From NCBI RefSeq assembly GCF_900119365.1, contig NZ_FPJO01000028.1:24012-88011 (forward strand): a DNA stretch of 64,000 nt. Direction: 5' to 3'. Shown one piece after another: positions 1 to 8,990 of this stretch (position 1 is its first letter; every line of letters begins with the position of its first letter). Both the position numbers and the translations under genes were made by a program. The notes under the pieces were generated by a model. The model searched no databases, was not told where the DNA came from, and saw only the letters and a list, made by a program, of their open reading frames with translations. The DNA comes from Streptomyces atratus. Lineage in GTDB: Bacteria > Actinomycetota > Actinomycetes > Streptomycetales > Streptomycetaceae.

Positions 1-489
1 GTGATCGGCGAACACGGCTGGGTCACGACCATCGAGAGCCTGCACCCGAGCATCGCCTGGCAAGCCGGCGGTATCGAGATCGGCCACTTCCCCCAAGTCG
101 GAACAGTCCGCCTCGCCGGCGACGGGCTACTGCTGATCCCTTCGGTCTTCGTCGCGAATATCGCCGCCCACCTGGAAGACCCCTGGCCCAGGACCTTGAT
201 CTATCGTGCCCGCGGCACCGCCGCCCTGTGGGGCGAACAGGAGAGCGTCCCCCGACCGGACGCGCTGACCGCTCTGGTCGGCCGGTCCCGAGCCCGGCTG
301 CTGTTGGCGCTGGACGCCCCGGCCAGTACCAGCCACCTCGCCCGAAGCCTCGCCATGGCACCCGGCGCGGTGGGAGACCACCTCGCCATCCTGCGAGGCG
401 CGGGGCTGCTCGTCCGCGCCCGGTCCGGACGGTCGGTGCTCTACCGGCGCACCCCGCTCGGCGAGGCGCTGGTCGCCGGTTCGGGCTGA
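1..489 (+). CDS. Winged-helix (ArsR-like) transcriptional regulator, C-terminal part
   Basis: The frame is open from the first base, so the true start is probably outside the window. The last ~80 residues form a winged helix: an SRARLLLAL helix, a THLARSLAMAPGAVGDHL recognition region and an LYRRTPLG wing. This is typical of Streptomyces ArsR/HTH_20 regulators that carry a long N-terminal domain of unknown function. It is followed by resolvase debris, so it borders a rearranged region. The DNA-binding class is fairly clear; the ligand is unknown. Confidence 0.65.
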   Translation: MIGEHGWVTTIESLHPSIAWQAGGIEIGHFPQVGTVRLAGDGLLLIPSVFVANIAAHLEDPWPRTLIYRARGTAALWGEQESVPRPDALTALVGRSRARLLLALDAPASTSHLARSLAMAPGAVGDHLAILRGAGLLVRARSGRSVLYRRTPLGEALVAGSG

Positions 490-509
490 GGGCTCAGATC
501 AGCACTCGC

Positions 510-565
510 CCCGGCGGTTCCGGCTCAGCACAAAGCCCGCCGCAAGTACGAGAACCGCGGCACCA
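510..565 (+). repeat. Second copy of a resolvase C-terminal tail
   Basis: This stretch closely resembles the end of the following resolvase gene (about 1370-1430). Both encode a tail of the form AxxAQ(H/R)KARR(K/E)Y(E/A)NR. It appears to be the leftover 3' tip of another member of the same family, so two related recombinase genes were once adjacent or recombined here. Confidence 0.5.
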
Positions 566-584
566 CGCTCGTACCGCCCGGACC

Positions 585-1439
585 ATGATCAATCTCACCG
601 ATAGCCGCTGTACCGAGGCCGGCGCCGTCGCCGGCCTCTGGCGGCCGCGAGGGCGTAGGGCCGAACGGGGTGGCCGCCTCCATCCGCTGGAGCGGCCGAA
701 GTTCGGCGAGCTCCTCACGTACGCGCGGCCGGGCGACACCGTGCACATCTCCGAGATGTTCCGCCTCGTGCGCGGCACCGGGCACATCCTCGACGTGCTC
801 GACGTCCTGCACCGCGACCGTCTCGCCCTGCGCATCCACGACGGCGCGTTCTCCGCCATGGACCTCACTGCCCGCCACCCGCGCACCGGCGAGCTGCTGT
901 CCACCGTGAAGTTCATGGTGCAGACCCTCGCCGCCGCCGGCGAACTCCAGCGCGATCTCCAGCGCGAGCTGACCTACGACGGGCTGCGGGCCGCCGAGGC
1001 GAAGGGCAACAAGGGCGGGCGCCGGCCCGCCGTCCCGACCGACAAGACCGACGCCGTGCGCACCGCGTACCTGGAAGGCCGGTCCATCGCCGCCCTCGCT
1101 CGCGATCACGACGTCAGCCGCGGCGCCATCCGCACCGCCGTCGCGGACCTGCTGCCCGAGTACACGGCCGTCGACGCGGGCACCCCTGCGGAGCTGCTGG
1201 TGGTCCTCGACATGCCGGGCAAGGTCGCCGACTTCCTCCGCGCCGCCGATCTGGCGCCCGTCGAGCGCACTGCGCTCGACCAGGGCTACACGCTGCGCGT
1301 CAGCGCCACCCCCATGGTCCACCGCCGACTCCTCGCCCACTGCCAGCCGCTCGACGGCGCCCCGGGGACCTCAGCCATCCCAGCACAGCGCAAGGCCCGG
1401 CGCGAGTACGCGAACCGCGTCAACGACCTCGGCGAGTGA
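585..1439 (+). pseudogene. Serine recombinase (resolvase/invertase), N-terminally truncated
   Basis: From about 690 the frame encodes the middle and end of a serine recombinase. Visible parts are RPKFGELLTYARPGDTVHIS, the VKFMVQTLAAAGELQR region, the AAEAKGNKGGRRPAVP hinge and a Hin-like helix-turn-helix (RSIAALARDHDVSRGAIRTAV). A further ~100 residues follow, ending AQRKARREYANRVNDLGE. The N-terminal YARVS-type segment with the catalytic serine is missing; residues before position 690 look unrelated. The product cannot recombine DNA as it stands. The ATG at 585 is simply the first in-frame start after the debris. Confidence 0.7.
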
Positions 1440-1523
1440 CCCGCCCCAGCTGCCGAGCCTCCTGAGCTGGGGCGCAGCCGCTTAGCGTTGTTTTCTCCGC
1501 GAGAACTACTGGGATCCCTCGAA

Positions 1524-1610
1524 GCCCGCGGGTTCATGGAAACTGAAAGTACTTCAACGCGAACCCGCGGGTGCGACCCCCTGATTCTGGGCGATGAGCC
1601 CGCGGGTTCG
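1524..1610. repeat. Three copies of a GCCCGCGGGTTC-type palindromic motif
   Basis: Copies lie at 1524-1535, 1561-1572 (inverted) and 1597-1609. The motif is nearly self-complementary. They are spaced about 36-38 bp apart, between the broken resolvase and the TetR gene. This spacing would suit a recombination site or operator of the lost element; the function is inferred only from arrangement. Confidence 0.4.
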
Positions 1611-1733
1611 TACTCAACTCGCTGGAGTGATGAGGCTGATTGCACCACCCCGTGCTCGGAGAAGAGCCAGACCTCCTCACCGAGTTCCCCAGCCGGAGCA
1701 TCGGCGACAGGTGCTCCGGCTCACGAGGCAGGC

Positions 1734-2546
1734 TCACGGGGCAATGGCGTCGTGCCGGTGCGATGAAGTCAATGTCTTCGCGTCTCCGCTTCGGTCGATC
1801 AGAGCGGCGAAGGCGTCGAGGACTCGTTGCAGGCCGAAGGAGTAGGCGTGGGCGGGGTCGTAGGCACTGCTGTGTGCGGCGCCTGCGGCTGCGCCGACGC
1901 GGACGGCAGTGGGGTAGGCGTTCTCGTCGAGGACCCGGGCGAGGAGCGGGGCGTTCAGCTCCCACCATTGTTGGTCGTTCAGGGCACTGTCGTGCTGTGC
2001 GGCGCGGGCGTCGGCGACGGTGCGGGCGCATGCCTGCACGAAGGTGAGTAGGTGGGTCAGGCAGTCATCCATCTCGACGTCGCTGAGGCCGAGGCCGTCG
2101 AGCCCAGACAGTTCGTGCTCGTACTTTGACATCTGCCCCGGCCCCAGCGGAGGCCTGACGGTGGAGACGGCCGCGGCCCACGGGTGGCGTTCGAAGAGGG
2201 CTTTGTTCTCCTCGGCGATAGCGGTGACGCGTTGGCGCCAGGGCTGTCCGGTGGTGTCGGTGCGGGGCATGCGGGCGTAGGCGGCGTCGAGCATGAGGTC
2301 GAGGAGCTCGGCCTTGCCGGGGACGTAGGTGTACAGCGTCATCGGCACCACGCCGAGTTCCTTGGCCACCCGGCGCATGGTCACCGCGTCCAGGCCTTCA
2401 GCGTCGGCGATGGCGGTGGCAGCCTCGACCACCGCGTCGATGCTCAGCCCCCGTCGCGGTCCTCGGCGACGGTCAGAGGAGGAGCCGCGCCACAGCAGTT
2501 GCAGGGTGTGGGCCGGGTCGCCCGAGCTGGTTCGTTCCGTTGGCAT
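1734..2546 (-). CDS. TetR-family transcriptional repressor
   Basis: A 270-residue protein starting at the ATG at 2546 (MPTERTSS); an upstream extension to 2579 would run into the operator. The N-terminal helix-turn-helix lies at about residues 35-80, with AATAIADAEGLDAVTMRRV followed by GVVPMTLYTYVPGKAEL, a classical TetR DNA-binding signature. The remainder resembles the TetR_C_1 effector domain. It is divergent from the VOC gene at 2634, and the intervening palindromes are the likely operator. The usual reading is a drug- or metabolite-responsive repressor of itself and the VOC protein. The ligand is not predictable. Confidence 0.85.
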   Translation of the reverse strand: MPTERTSSGDPAHTLQLLWRGSSSDRRRGPRRGLSIDAVVEAATAIADAEGLDAVTMRRVAKELGVVPMTLYTYVPGKAELLDLMLDAAYARMPRTDTTGQPWRQRVTAIAEENKALFERHPWAAAVSTVRPPLGPGQMSKYEHELSGLDGLGLSDVEMDDCLTHLLTFVQACARTVADARAAQHDSALNDQQWWELNAPLLARVLDENAYPTAVRVGAAAGAAHSSAYDPAHAYSFGLQRVLDAFAALIDRSGDAKTLTSSHRHDAIAP

Positions 2547-2572
2547 GGAGTCATCCTCTCCCAGCCAAACTC

Positions 2573-2604
2573 TGTACAATGTACATTGTACGTCGTACAG
2601 AGAA
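2573..2604. promoter_or_regulatory. Palindromic operator between divergent tetR and VOC genes
   Basis: Positions 2575-2590 form a perfect 16-bp palindrome, TACAATGTACATTGTA. It is nested in a wider imperfect repeat running from TCTGTAC to GTACAGA. The site lies 27 bp upstream of the repressor start and about 30 bp upstream of the VOC RBS, where a TetR dimer would repress both promoters. Confidence 0.7.
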
Positions 2605-2633
2605 TATGCTCAGTGGATCTCGGAGGAGTTTTC

Positions 2634-3023
2634 ATGAAGATCACCTCTAGCGCCGTGTCGCTCAACGTCGACGATGTCCCCGCAGCCAGCGCCTTCCTCG
2701 TTGAGCACTTCGGGTTCCGCGAGGAGATGGCCGCCGACGGCTTCGCGTCCCTGACGCGCGAAGACGTCGGCATGAACGTCATCTTTTTGCGGCGGGGGCT
2801 GGACACCCTCCCGGCAGACCAGCGCGATGAGCACACCGCAGGTCTGATCCTTGCCTTCGTCGTCGAGGACCTCGAAGGCGAGCTGGCGCGCCTGCGCTCC
2901 GAAGGCGTCACGATCACCATGCCGTTGACCGACGAGGAGTGGGGCGAGCGCGCCTTTCAGGTCCGCGACCCCAATGGCGTCATCGTCCAACTGGTCGACT
3001 GGAACGCACCCACCAGCCGCTGA
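2634..3023 (+). CDS. VOC (glyoxalase/bleomycin-resistance superfamily) protein
   Basis: A 129-residue single-domain protein with the paired beta-alpha-beta-beta-beta modules of the vicinal-oxygen-chelate fold. It begins MKITSSAVSLNVDDVPAAS and ends with the characteristic FQVRDPNGVIVQLVDW strand containing the glutamine/DPNG turn. A strong RBS (GGAGGAG, 2622-2628) precedes the ATG. Members include glyoxalase I, dioxygenases and drug-sequestering proteins. The divergent TetR gene suggests an inducible detoxification role, but no substrate can be named. Confidence 0.85.
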   Translation: MKITSSAVSLNVDDVPAASAFLVEHFGFREEMAADGFASLTREDVGMNVIFLRRGLDTLPADQRDEHTAGLILAFVVEDLEGELARLRSEGVTITMPLTDEEWGERAFQVRDPNGVIVQLVDWNAPTSR

Positions 3024-3067
3024 GACAACCGGCGGCGCCGCCCCCAAACGATGACGCCCAGCTAGGG

Positions 3068-4321
3068 TCACAGGGGCGCCGCGAGGAGAGGCCCCGACCT
3101 GTTGTTGAGCCCCTCAATCAAGTAGAGAACGCGAGCGGCCCTGGAGATATCCCCAACAGGGCCGACCTCGGCGGCCTGCTCCAGCAGGGCCCGTGCGGAA
3201 TCCGCGTAGCGGATCGCGGTCTTCTCGTCCAGGCCGAAGACCTCGGCGAGGTGGAGCGGCTCGGGACCGTGGACGAGGGCTTCTTCGAGCTGGCGGTCGA
3301 CGCGGAGCCGTTCCAGGGTGGCGTCCTGGCCGTGGAGTTCGTGCTTGATCCACCAGCCGCTGACCGGGCCGGTCTCCAGCGCGGTCATCTGGTTGATGAG
3401 CAGGTGGGGGTTGGCGGTGTTCGGCCGGCGCCGGCGCCGGTAGTCCAGCCAGAACAGCAGCATCTGGTGGGTGAGGTCGTCCATGGGGCGGGTGCGTCCG
3501 GCGATGGTGAGTCGGCGGTTGCCGAGGTCCACGTCGTCCAACTGGAGAGCGCGTATGGCTCCGGCTCTGGCGGCGTGGGAGGCCGCGAGTGCGAGGGCGA
3601 GGCGGGCGGCTGGGCTGCGGACCGCTTCGACGGACCGGGTCACCTGCTGGGGCTGCAGGGGCTGCAGGACGGAGTACTCGAACGTACCGGCCTTGATGCG
3701 GGCGGTCGGGTCGCGGAAGACGATGCCGTTCTTCTTCGCCCAGCCGAACAGCGACCGCAGGGCGACGAGAGTCTGGCGCCGTTCGTGCCCGTGGAGAGTC
3801 TTGACGTGGGCGAGGACGTCGTCGCGGATGACCTCGCGCAGGTGGTCGTAGCGCTCGGACCATTCCAGCAGGGCGGGACGTACGGCGTTGAGGTAGGCCC
3901 AGACGGTGGCCTGGTCGCGGGGGCGGGTGCGTGGTCCGCCCCCGCGCAGGGTGCGGTTCCAGCCCTCGGCTTCACGGCGGATCCCGGCAGCGAGGCCGTC
4001 GAGCCGCTTCTCCAGCCAGTCCTTGTAGGACGGCCTGCGGTCGTCGACCAGGATGCTCATCGATTCCAGGACCTCGGCGGTTCGCTCGATGCTGCTGTCG
4101 AGGGCCCGCAGCGGCGCGATGATCTCCGAGTAGCGGATGACGTCGGCCTCGGTGTGCGGGGCCAGCAGCACGACCAGGGCCCGGTCCACGTCGAGACGGA
4201 CGCGGCGGCTCCAGCCGCGGGCCTCGGCCAGGCCGTGCGCGAGGTAGCGTCTCCAGGCCAGCCAGGTCAGTTCGTGGTCATCCCGGCCACAGCGGCCGAT
4301 GAAGTCGACCGCTTCCCTCCA
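3068..4321 (-). pseudogene. Tyrosine recombinase-like integrase, 5' end lost
   Basis: About 418 residues match plasmid and phage-type integrases of streptomycetes. There is an N-terminal SAM-like region with REVIRDDVLAHVKTLHGHERRQT, the arginine segment SHAARAGAIRALQLDDVD, and a C-terminal stretch GQDATLERLRVDRQLEEA to DEKTAIRYADSA, where the tyrosine is the likely nucleophile. Reading upstream of 4321, the frame turns into the antisense of a DUF2975 gene. The true N terminus was therefore removed at the junction where the two genes meet head to head. Confidence 0.65.
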
Positions 4322-4699
4322 TACGCCCCGTTCGCCGCGCCCTATGCGACCGTGGCGATCATCGGCGTCGCCTGCGTTCAAGTCGCGCTCGTCGCGGTGT
4401 GGATGCTGCTCGCCATGGTCCAACGCGGCGCGATCTTCACCCCGAGGGCCTTCCGCTGGGTCGACACCGTCATCGGGTCCTCGGCCGTGGCGACGCTGTT
4501 GGCGCTCGGCGTCACCGGGCACCTGGCCCTGGCCGAGATCCCCACCCCCGATGACGACAACATGGCCGTCATCAGCGCCCTGGCCGCCGCGCTGGCGAGC
4601 GTCGGCATGGGGGCGGCGTTCGTCATGCTGATCGTCATCATGCGCGGCCTGCTGCGCAAGGCGACGGATCTGGAGACCGAGATCGCCGAGGTGGTGTGA
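4322..4699 (+). pseudogene. DUF2975 membrane protein, N-terminally truncated
   Basis: The frame encodes three hydrophobic segments: TVAIIGVACVQVALVAVWML, IGSSAVATLLALGVTGHLAL and a segment ending AFVMLIVIM. This is the pattern of DUF2975, which normally has four helices and starts one helix earlier. The missing first helix coincides with the break in the opposing integrase near 4321. The stop codon overlaps the start of the downstream HTH gene (TGATG), the usual arrangement for this pair. Confidence 0.6.
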
Positions 4700-4974
4700 T
4701 GGCGATCGTCGTCGACCTGGACGTGCAACTCGCCAAACGCAACATGTCGGTCGGAGAGTTCGCCGCCGCCGTCGGCATCACCCCCGCCAACGTCGCCGTG
4801 CTGAAGAACGGACGCGCCAAGGCGGTGCGGTTCACGACGCTCGACGCGATCTGCCGCACCCTCGGCTGTCAGCCCGGCGACGTACTGCGCTGGGTCCCCG
4901 ACGACGAGGATGACGAGAGCGACGGGAACAGCGCTGCGAGCCGCGAGAAGAGCGGCGCCGGACTCGTCGGCTGA
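4699..4974 (+). CDS. Small Cro/C1-type HTH regulator (YozG-like), partner of DUF2975
   Basis: A 91-residue protein whose first 70 residues are a compact helix-turn-helix: LDVQLAKRNMSVGEFAAAVG, ITPANVAVLKNGRAKAVRF and LDAICRTLGCQPGDVLRW. This closely follows the YozG family found translationally coupled to DUF2975 proteins. The ATG overlaps the DUF2975 stop. Because its membrane partner is truncated, the regulator may now be orphaned. A charged, low-complexity tail follows the domain. Confidence 0.8.
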   Translation: MAIVVDLDVQLAKRNMSVGEFAAAVGITPANVAVLKNGRAKAVRFTTLDAICRTLGCQPGDVLRWVPDDEDDESDGNSAASREKSGAGLVG

Positions 4975-5054
4975 ACACCCGCGAAAGCCCGCCCCCGTTA
5001 TCTTCTTCGTGGCCCTGCAAGAGGGCCGCTGGCCTCCGGGCCCGGTATGGCTTT

Positions 5055-6003
5055 TTCCCCTGTCCGCGATGACCTGGGGGGTGGTGTCGCCGGGCCCGAC
5101 GGGTGCCGTCGGGCCGGACGCCGCCGACCAGGCGGCGGCGACTGTCGTGGCGTGGTCGGCGGGGAGCGCGTCGGGCTCGGGCAGGACGTCTGCCAACACG
5201 CGGGTCCGGTCGGCCAGCAGTTGTCGGTAGCCGGCGCAGTCCATGCCGGAGTCGATGAGGTAAGCGGCGGCCTGGGCCAGGGCCAGCGGCAGATACCCGA
5301 GGTCGGCGGCCAGGGCGGTGAGCTGGCCGGCCGGTTCGTGGCGGTGGCGAGCTGTCAGGGCGTCGGCCAGGTAGGCGGCGGCTTCGTTGGGGGTGAACAG
5401 GCCGACGGTGACCAGTCGCCGGTCGGGACCGGTCAGGGCGGCGTCCCGGCGGCGGGTGGTGACGAGGGTTCGGCCCGAAGAGCTGGTGGGGGCCACAGGC
5501 CCCGCAGGCCGGCCGGGTCGGCGAGGTCGTCCAACACGACCAGCCACCGGCACGGCCTCGCACCGGGTTTGGGTTCGAGCCAGGCCAGAAACAATCTCGC
5601 GGCCTGCTCCCGGCCCCCCGGGTCGGCACCAAGGACCTCGACGCCGGCCTGTGCGTACCCAAACACAACCGCCGAACGGGTACTGGCAGTGATCCACACC
5701 AGCACGTCCACCCCGCCGGACCCCCAGGCGGCGCGCGCGTAGTCGGCCGCGAGCTGGGTCTTACCCACCCCGCCAGTCCCCGTCAGGACCTGGCACAGCA
5801 CCGCCGTGCCCCCGCCATCGACCACGGCCCGCAACTGCTCGACCTCGGCCCGGTGCTGGAAGGACTGCGCCCGGGTCGGGATCACGCCTACCTGGCGCGG
5901 CCAGGACGCCCGTTCCCGTGGGGCGGCCTGGTGCACCACGGTCAAGTCGTGTACGTACCCGCTGATGGCGGTGGAGCCCCCGGAGGCGATGGCATCCCCG
6001 GTC
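5055..6003 (-). pseudogene. NB-ARC ATPase regulator, frameshifted and truncated
   Basis: Read leftward, the gene has a Walker A motif TGTGGVGKTQLA near 5760 and a Walker B-like RWLVVLDDLADP near 5530. The frame then changes near 5495. The second frame continues with GRTLVTTRRRDAALTG, VGLFTPNEAAAYLADAL and LGYLPLALAQAAAYL, all normal NB-ARC features. Coding similarity stops near 5055, before the expected TPR region. The upstream segment GVIPTRAQSFQHRAEVEQL is typical of Streptomyces NB-ARC/TPR proteins. Both the frameshift and the 3' loss make it nonfunctional. Confidence 0.65.
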
Positions 6004-6330
6004 CCAGATACCCCCGACCAGGCCGAGCGCGCCGAGCTGGTCCTCCATGCGCGGCACCATCCACCAGGCGTACCGGGACGGGCTTGCCGTGGCACACGTC
6101 CCGGGCCAGCTTGTGGCGCGACTCCTGCACGGTCATCGACGCCGCCGTCGCCCAGCTGAAGGCCGAGGGCCACGAGATCCGCGAGGTGGAACATCGCACG
6201 TCTCTCCCGCTCAAGCACCGCAATCTGCAGCTTCACGGCCTCGATCCCGGCCGCCGGCGCCCTGCGCCCACTGCGCGACCCGGACACGCCGGAGCTGGAC
6301 GAGGACGACGACGGGGCCGGGCCGGACTAG
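5990..6330. pseudogene. Scrambled 3' fragment of a Tn3-family transposase
   Basis: Pieces of a Tn3 TnpA C terminus lie in opposite orientations. On the minus strand, 6125 down to 6000 reads VQESRHKLARDVCHGK and then MEDQLGALGLV. Between them lies an inverted ~34-bp block which on the plus strand reads RGTIHQAYRDG. On the plus strand from about 6135 comes VIDAAVAQLKAEGHEI, a SPLK-like stretch and LRPLRDPDTPELDEDDDG. The intact order is visible in the transposase at 10420-13617. At least two inversions are needed to explain this. Confidence 0.6.
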
Positions 6331-6475
6331 TCGTGGCCGACCATGGCGGTGATGAGCTTGCGGGCCCTCGCCTTGGTCAGCCGCTTCGCGGCCGTCGCGC
6401 ACCGCCGCCGGGGAGCCCGCGGAGCGATGTCGCTGCCCGCCGTGCGCTGACCCACCAGGAATTACGGGACAGTCC

Positions 6476-6835
6476 TTAGCAGGTATGCCATGAGGTGATT
6501 CGATCATTGGCCGCATCTCCGACATTCGGGATCCCCTGGCCCGGGGCCACGTACAGCAGGGGGGCGCCGGACCAACTCGCGTCGTCGAAGAAGCAGACCT
6601 TGGAACCGGTGCGGTTCCAGAGAGAGGTCGTCAGATCGTTCATCCGCTCCCCGACGTTGTGGACGTCGGTCGCGGAGAAGAGATAACGCCCCCGATAGTT
6701 GCTGTCGCCCCAGACACATACGTAACCATCGCGGCAGTCGTTGACGTCGGCGCTCGCCGGCACGCCCCCCGTAACCACTGAGGCCACCGTCACGCACATG
6801 CCGGCGACAGTGCCGGCCAGCCATGTCCTCTTCAT
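6476..6835 (-). CDS. Secreted peptidase inhibitor family I36-like protein
   Basis: A 119-residue protein starting at the ATG at 6835. Residues 1-30 form a signal peptide (MKRT, a hydrophobic run, cleavage near ASA-D). The mature part has the beta/gamma-crystallin-like I36 pattern: CRDGYVCVWGDSNYRG, a middle NDLTTSLWNRTG loop and a C-terminal GQGIPNVGDAANDRITSW. Four cysteines could pair. Family I36 includes SMI, a Streptomyces inhibitor of metalloproteinases. The target is not predictable. It is flanked by transposon debris on both sides. Confidence 0.75.
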   Translation of the reverse strand: MKRTWLAGTVAGMCVTVASVVTGGVPASADVNDCRDGYVCVWGDSNYRGRYLFSATDVHNVGERMNDLTTSLWNRTGSKVCFFDDASWSGAPLLYVAPGQGIPNVGDAANDRITSWHTC

Positions 6836-7156
6836 GCTCTGTCCCACTCTCTTCGGTTGCGCACCGCATCCCCGCGAGCATCCCTCGCGAAATGGTGCAA
6901 TCGCCAACGAGCTGCCCAGCCGCGATCCAGGCCAATCCATCCCGGTGGATCGGAAGTGTGTGCTGCGGGTGACTGGCGGGAGCCGTTCCCGGGTGGTGGA
7001 CACCCCTGAGCCCGGCCCGGGCGGCACGACGGGGCGGGGGAGGCTGAGCCTCTTCGGCGAGGCGTCACATCCTGCGCAGACCTGCTTCGCTGTCGGTCCG
7101 GGTCTGCTTACGCGTCCCGTACAACCGCAGCTCGCGCCGACCATCCCCAGGGCACA

Positions 7157-7443
7157 TCACCGCAGGTCAGGGATATCCGTTGTTCTTTCGGCGATTACTA
7201 CGGGGACCCCGGCCTGCTGGCCGGTCTCCTCGCCCGGGCGGCGGACCTTGTCCGGTTCGGGGATCAGCAGGTCGCCGATCTCGCAGCCGAGAACGACGCA
7301 GATGACGTCCAGGTCCTCCAGCTTGAGGGAGACCGGCTGGCCGGACCACAGCCCGGACATCTTCCCCGCCGAGATCACCAACCCGTGCTCGGTCAGGCCC
7401 CGTTGGAGCTCGGACGCCTTCCAGATACCCTTGTTCCGGCCTC
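7157..7443 (-). pseudogene. HTH (XRE-type) regulator cut by a transposon end
   Basis: Reading leftward from about 7430, the frame encodes WKASELQRGLTEHGLVIS, SAGKMSGLWSGQP and LDVICVVLGCEIGDLLIPEP, a small Cro/C1 HTH similar to YozG-like proteins. Its N terminus merges into the transposon inverted repeat at 7444, so the original start was replaced or removed. A short tail to the stop at 7157 is unremarkable. Confidence 0.5.
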
Positions 7444-7478
7444 GGGGACCATCGGAACAGCCATTAGCGTTAAGCCGG
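7444..7478 (+). repeat. Tn3-type terminal inverted repeat, left
   Basis: It begins with GGGG, as Tn3-family ends do, and reads on through ATCGGAACAGCCATTAGCG. It matches the complement of the right end at 13728-13757 at most positions. Confidence 0.7.
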
Positions 7479-7518
7479 TGATCTTGGTCCCTGGGTCGTC
7501 GCCCGCGCGCCACCGCCC

Positions 7519-7851
7519 TCAGTCCTCATCTCCCGCTGTCGTCTCGCTGACGAGCCGGAGCGCGGGGCGCTGTAGGGCGAACTCGCCGAGTTCCAGCGCC
7601 GCCTCGCGCCAGTTGGCGGCGAGCTGGAGCAGCCGTTCGCTGCCGTGGCGGTAGCCGGGCGGCGGGGTGTCCGGGACGGTGGGCCAGAGGATGGTGGCGG
7701 CGAACCGGAGCCCGTGCATGGCGGCGGTCGCGTGAGCGCCGATGCTCCCGCCTTCCAGGCGCCGCAGCATGTCGAGCCGGGCGGCGGCGCCGAGGAGTTC
7801 GTCGTAGACCTTCGCGTATTCCTGCGCGCGTACGGTGGCGAGGTCATCCAC
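7519..7851 (-). CDS. Hypothetical protein coupled to the serine recombinase
   Basis: A 110-residue protein starting at GTG 7851, which overlaps the 3' end of the recombinase gene by 8 bp, implying translational coupling. It is mostly helical and begins VDDLATVRAQEYAKVYDEL. The longer frame extension to 7977 is rejected because it lies inside the recombinase. No domain is recognised. Its consistent place behind the recombinase inside the transposon suggests an accessory role, which is inference. Confidence 0.5.
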   Translation of the reverse strand: MDDLATVRAQEYAKVYDELLGAAARLDMLRRLEGGSIGAHATAAMHGLRFAATILWPTVPDTPPPGYRHGSERLLQLAANWREAALELGEFALQRPALRLVSETTAGDED

Positions 7852-8860
7852 GTCGGGTGCCTTTGGCGTTCGGGTGGGGCTGGGACTGGAGCCGTTCGCG
7901 GAGGTCGATCTCCTCGGGGGTGAGCGGGTCTTCGGACCGGCGGATGCGGACGGGCTTGGGTCGCAGCGGCAGGCCATCGTCCGCCGCGGCAGCCTCGGCC
8001 TCGGCGAGCGCTCGGTACAGCGAGGCGACCGAGGGGGACTTGCCCGCGTTCTTCCCGACCTTGATGGTGAGCTTCTTCGCGATCTCGGGGACGGGGACTC
8101 CCTTGTCCTTCAGGGCGACGGCGAAGGTGAGCATGTCGTCGTCGATGACCTTCGGGCGTCCGCCGTGGTTGCCCTTGGCTGCTGCGGTGACCTGGCCTTC
8201 GAGGGTCTTCTCCCGGATGTAGTTGCGCTCGATCTGTCCGGCGACGGCGAGGACGGCGAAGAACATGGCGCCCATGCCGTTGGGGTCGTAGATGCCGGTG
8301 AGGGGGCCGGTGATGAGTTCGAGCTGGATGCCGCCGGCCTGGAGCTCGGCGGACAGCGTCATCAGCTCGGCCGCGTTCCTGGCCAGACGTTTCAGCTCGT
8401 GCACCGTGAAGATGACCGGTGTATCGGGTGCGGCCTCCTTGAACTGGTGGGCCAGCGCGAGCGCCTTCTCCAGCTCCGGCCGCACTTTCACCCGGGTGCT
8501 GATCTGCTCCTTGAAGACCTTGTGGCACTCGGCCCGGTGAAGGGCTTCGAGCTGGCTCGCCAGCTCTTGGCGGGCGGTCGATGTCCTTGCGTACCCGATC
8601 CTCACCGGCCGCTCGGTGCGGGGCGCGGGGACGACGGCGAGTGCGGGGGCCTGCTTCCACGCGCGGCCGGGAGCGCGGTCGGCGGGGACGGGGATCTCCA
8701 GTTCCTCGCGGAGCGCGGGGACGAGGACGAAGCGCGGGGTGTGGTACTTCGCGGCGGTCTTCCCGCCCCGGGTGCGGCAGGCGCTGCCGGCGGGCGCGTC
8801 ACAGTTCGGGCAATCATGACGTTCTACCGCAAGTGCGGCCTGATCGGGCGTCAAATCCAT
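7844..8860 (-). CDS. Serine recombinase (resolvase family) with N-terminal zinc-finger-like segment
   Basis: 338 residues. Residues 17-34 contain CPNCDAPAGSACRT, a small cysteine cluster often fused to actinobacterial resolvases. The catalytic domain begins RIGYARTSTARQEL, where the serine is the nucleophile, followed by FTVHELKRLARNAAEL, the AVAGQIERNYIREKTLEG helix and a GNHGGRPKVIDDD hinge. A C-terminal helix-turn-helix region (ALKDKGVPVPEIAKKL) follows. It resembles resolution recombinases of Tn3-family transposons and appears intact, unlike the transposase. Its likely recombination site is the repeat-rich DNA just upstream (8866-9000). Confidence 0.85.
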   Translation of the reverse strand: MDLTPDQAALAVERHDCPNCDAPAGSACRTRGGKTAAKYHTPRFVLVPALREELEIPVPADRAPGRAWKQAPALAVVPAPRTERPVRIGYARTSTARQELASQLEALHRAECHKVFKEQISTRVKVRPELEKALALAHQFKEAAPDTPVIFTVHELKRLARNAAELMTLSAELQAGGIQLELITGPLTGIYDPNGMGAMFFAVLAVAGQIERNYIREKTLEGQVTAAAKGNHGGRPKVIDDDMLTFAVALKDKGVPVPEIAKKLTIKVGKNAGKSPSVASLYRALAEAEAAAADDGLPLRPKPVRIRRSEDPLTPEEIDLRERLQSQPHPNAKGTRRG

Positions 8861-8965
8861 GGAGGCAGTCTCTCAGAAGTGCCTCGCACAACGTGCGGGT
8901 TTTGAGGGGACTTTTGCGAACGGCGACCTGCGGAAACGTGATCACCCGGGGGCCGTTCTCAGAAC

Positions 8966-8989
8966 TCTCACAGATGGTCGTTTGTGAGA
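8966..8989. promoter_or_regulatory. Inverted repeat upstream of the recombinase, possible res subsite
   Basis: TCTCACA and TGTGAGA form an inverted pair with a 10-bp spacer. It lies about 105 bp upstream of the recombinase start, where resolvase crossover and accessory sites usually occur. The assignment is positional only. Confidence 0.3.
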
Positions 8990-8990
8990 A

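Noticed and set aside
2939..4699. One long plus-strand protein of 586 codons
   Set aside because: Most is antisense of the integrase; only the last ~125 residues (DUF2975) are real.
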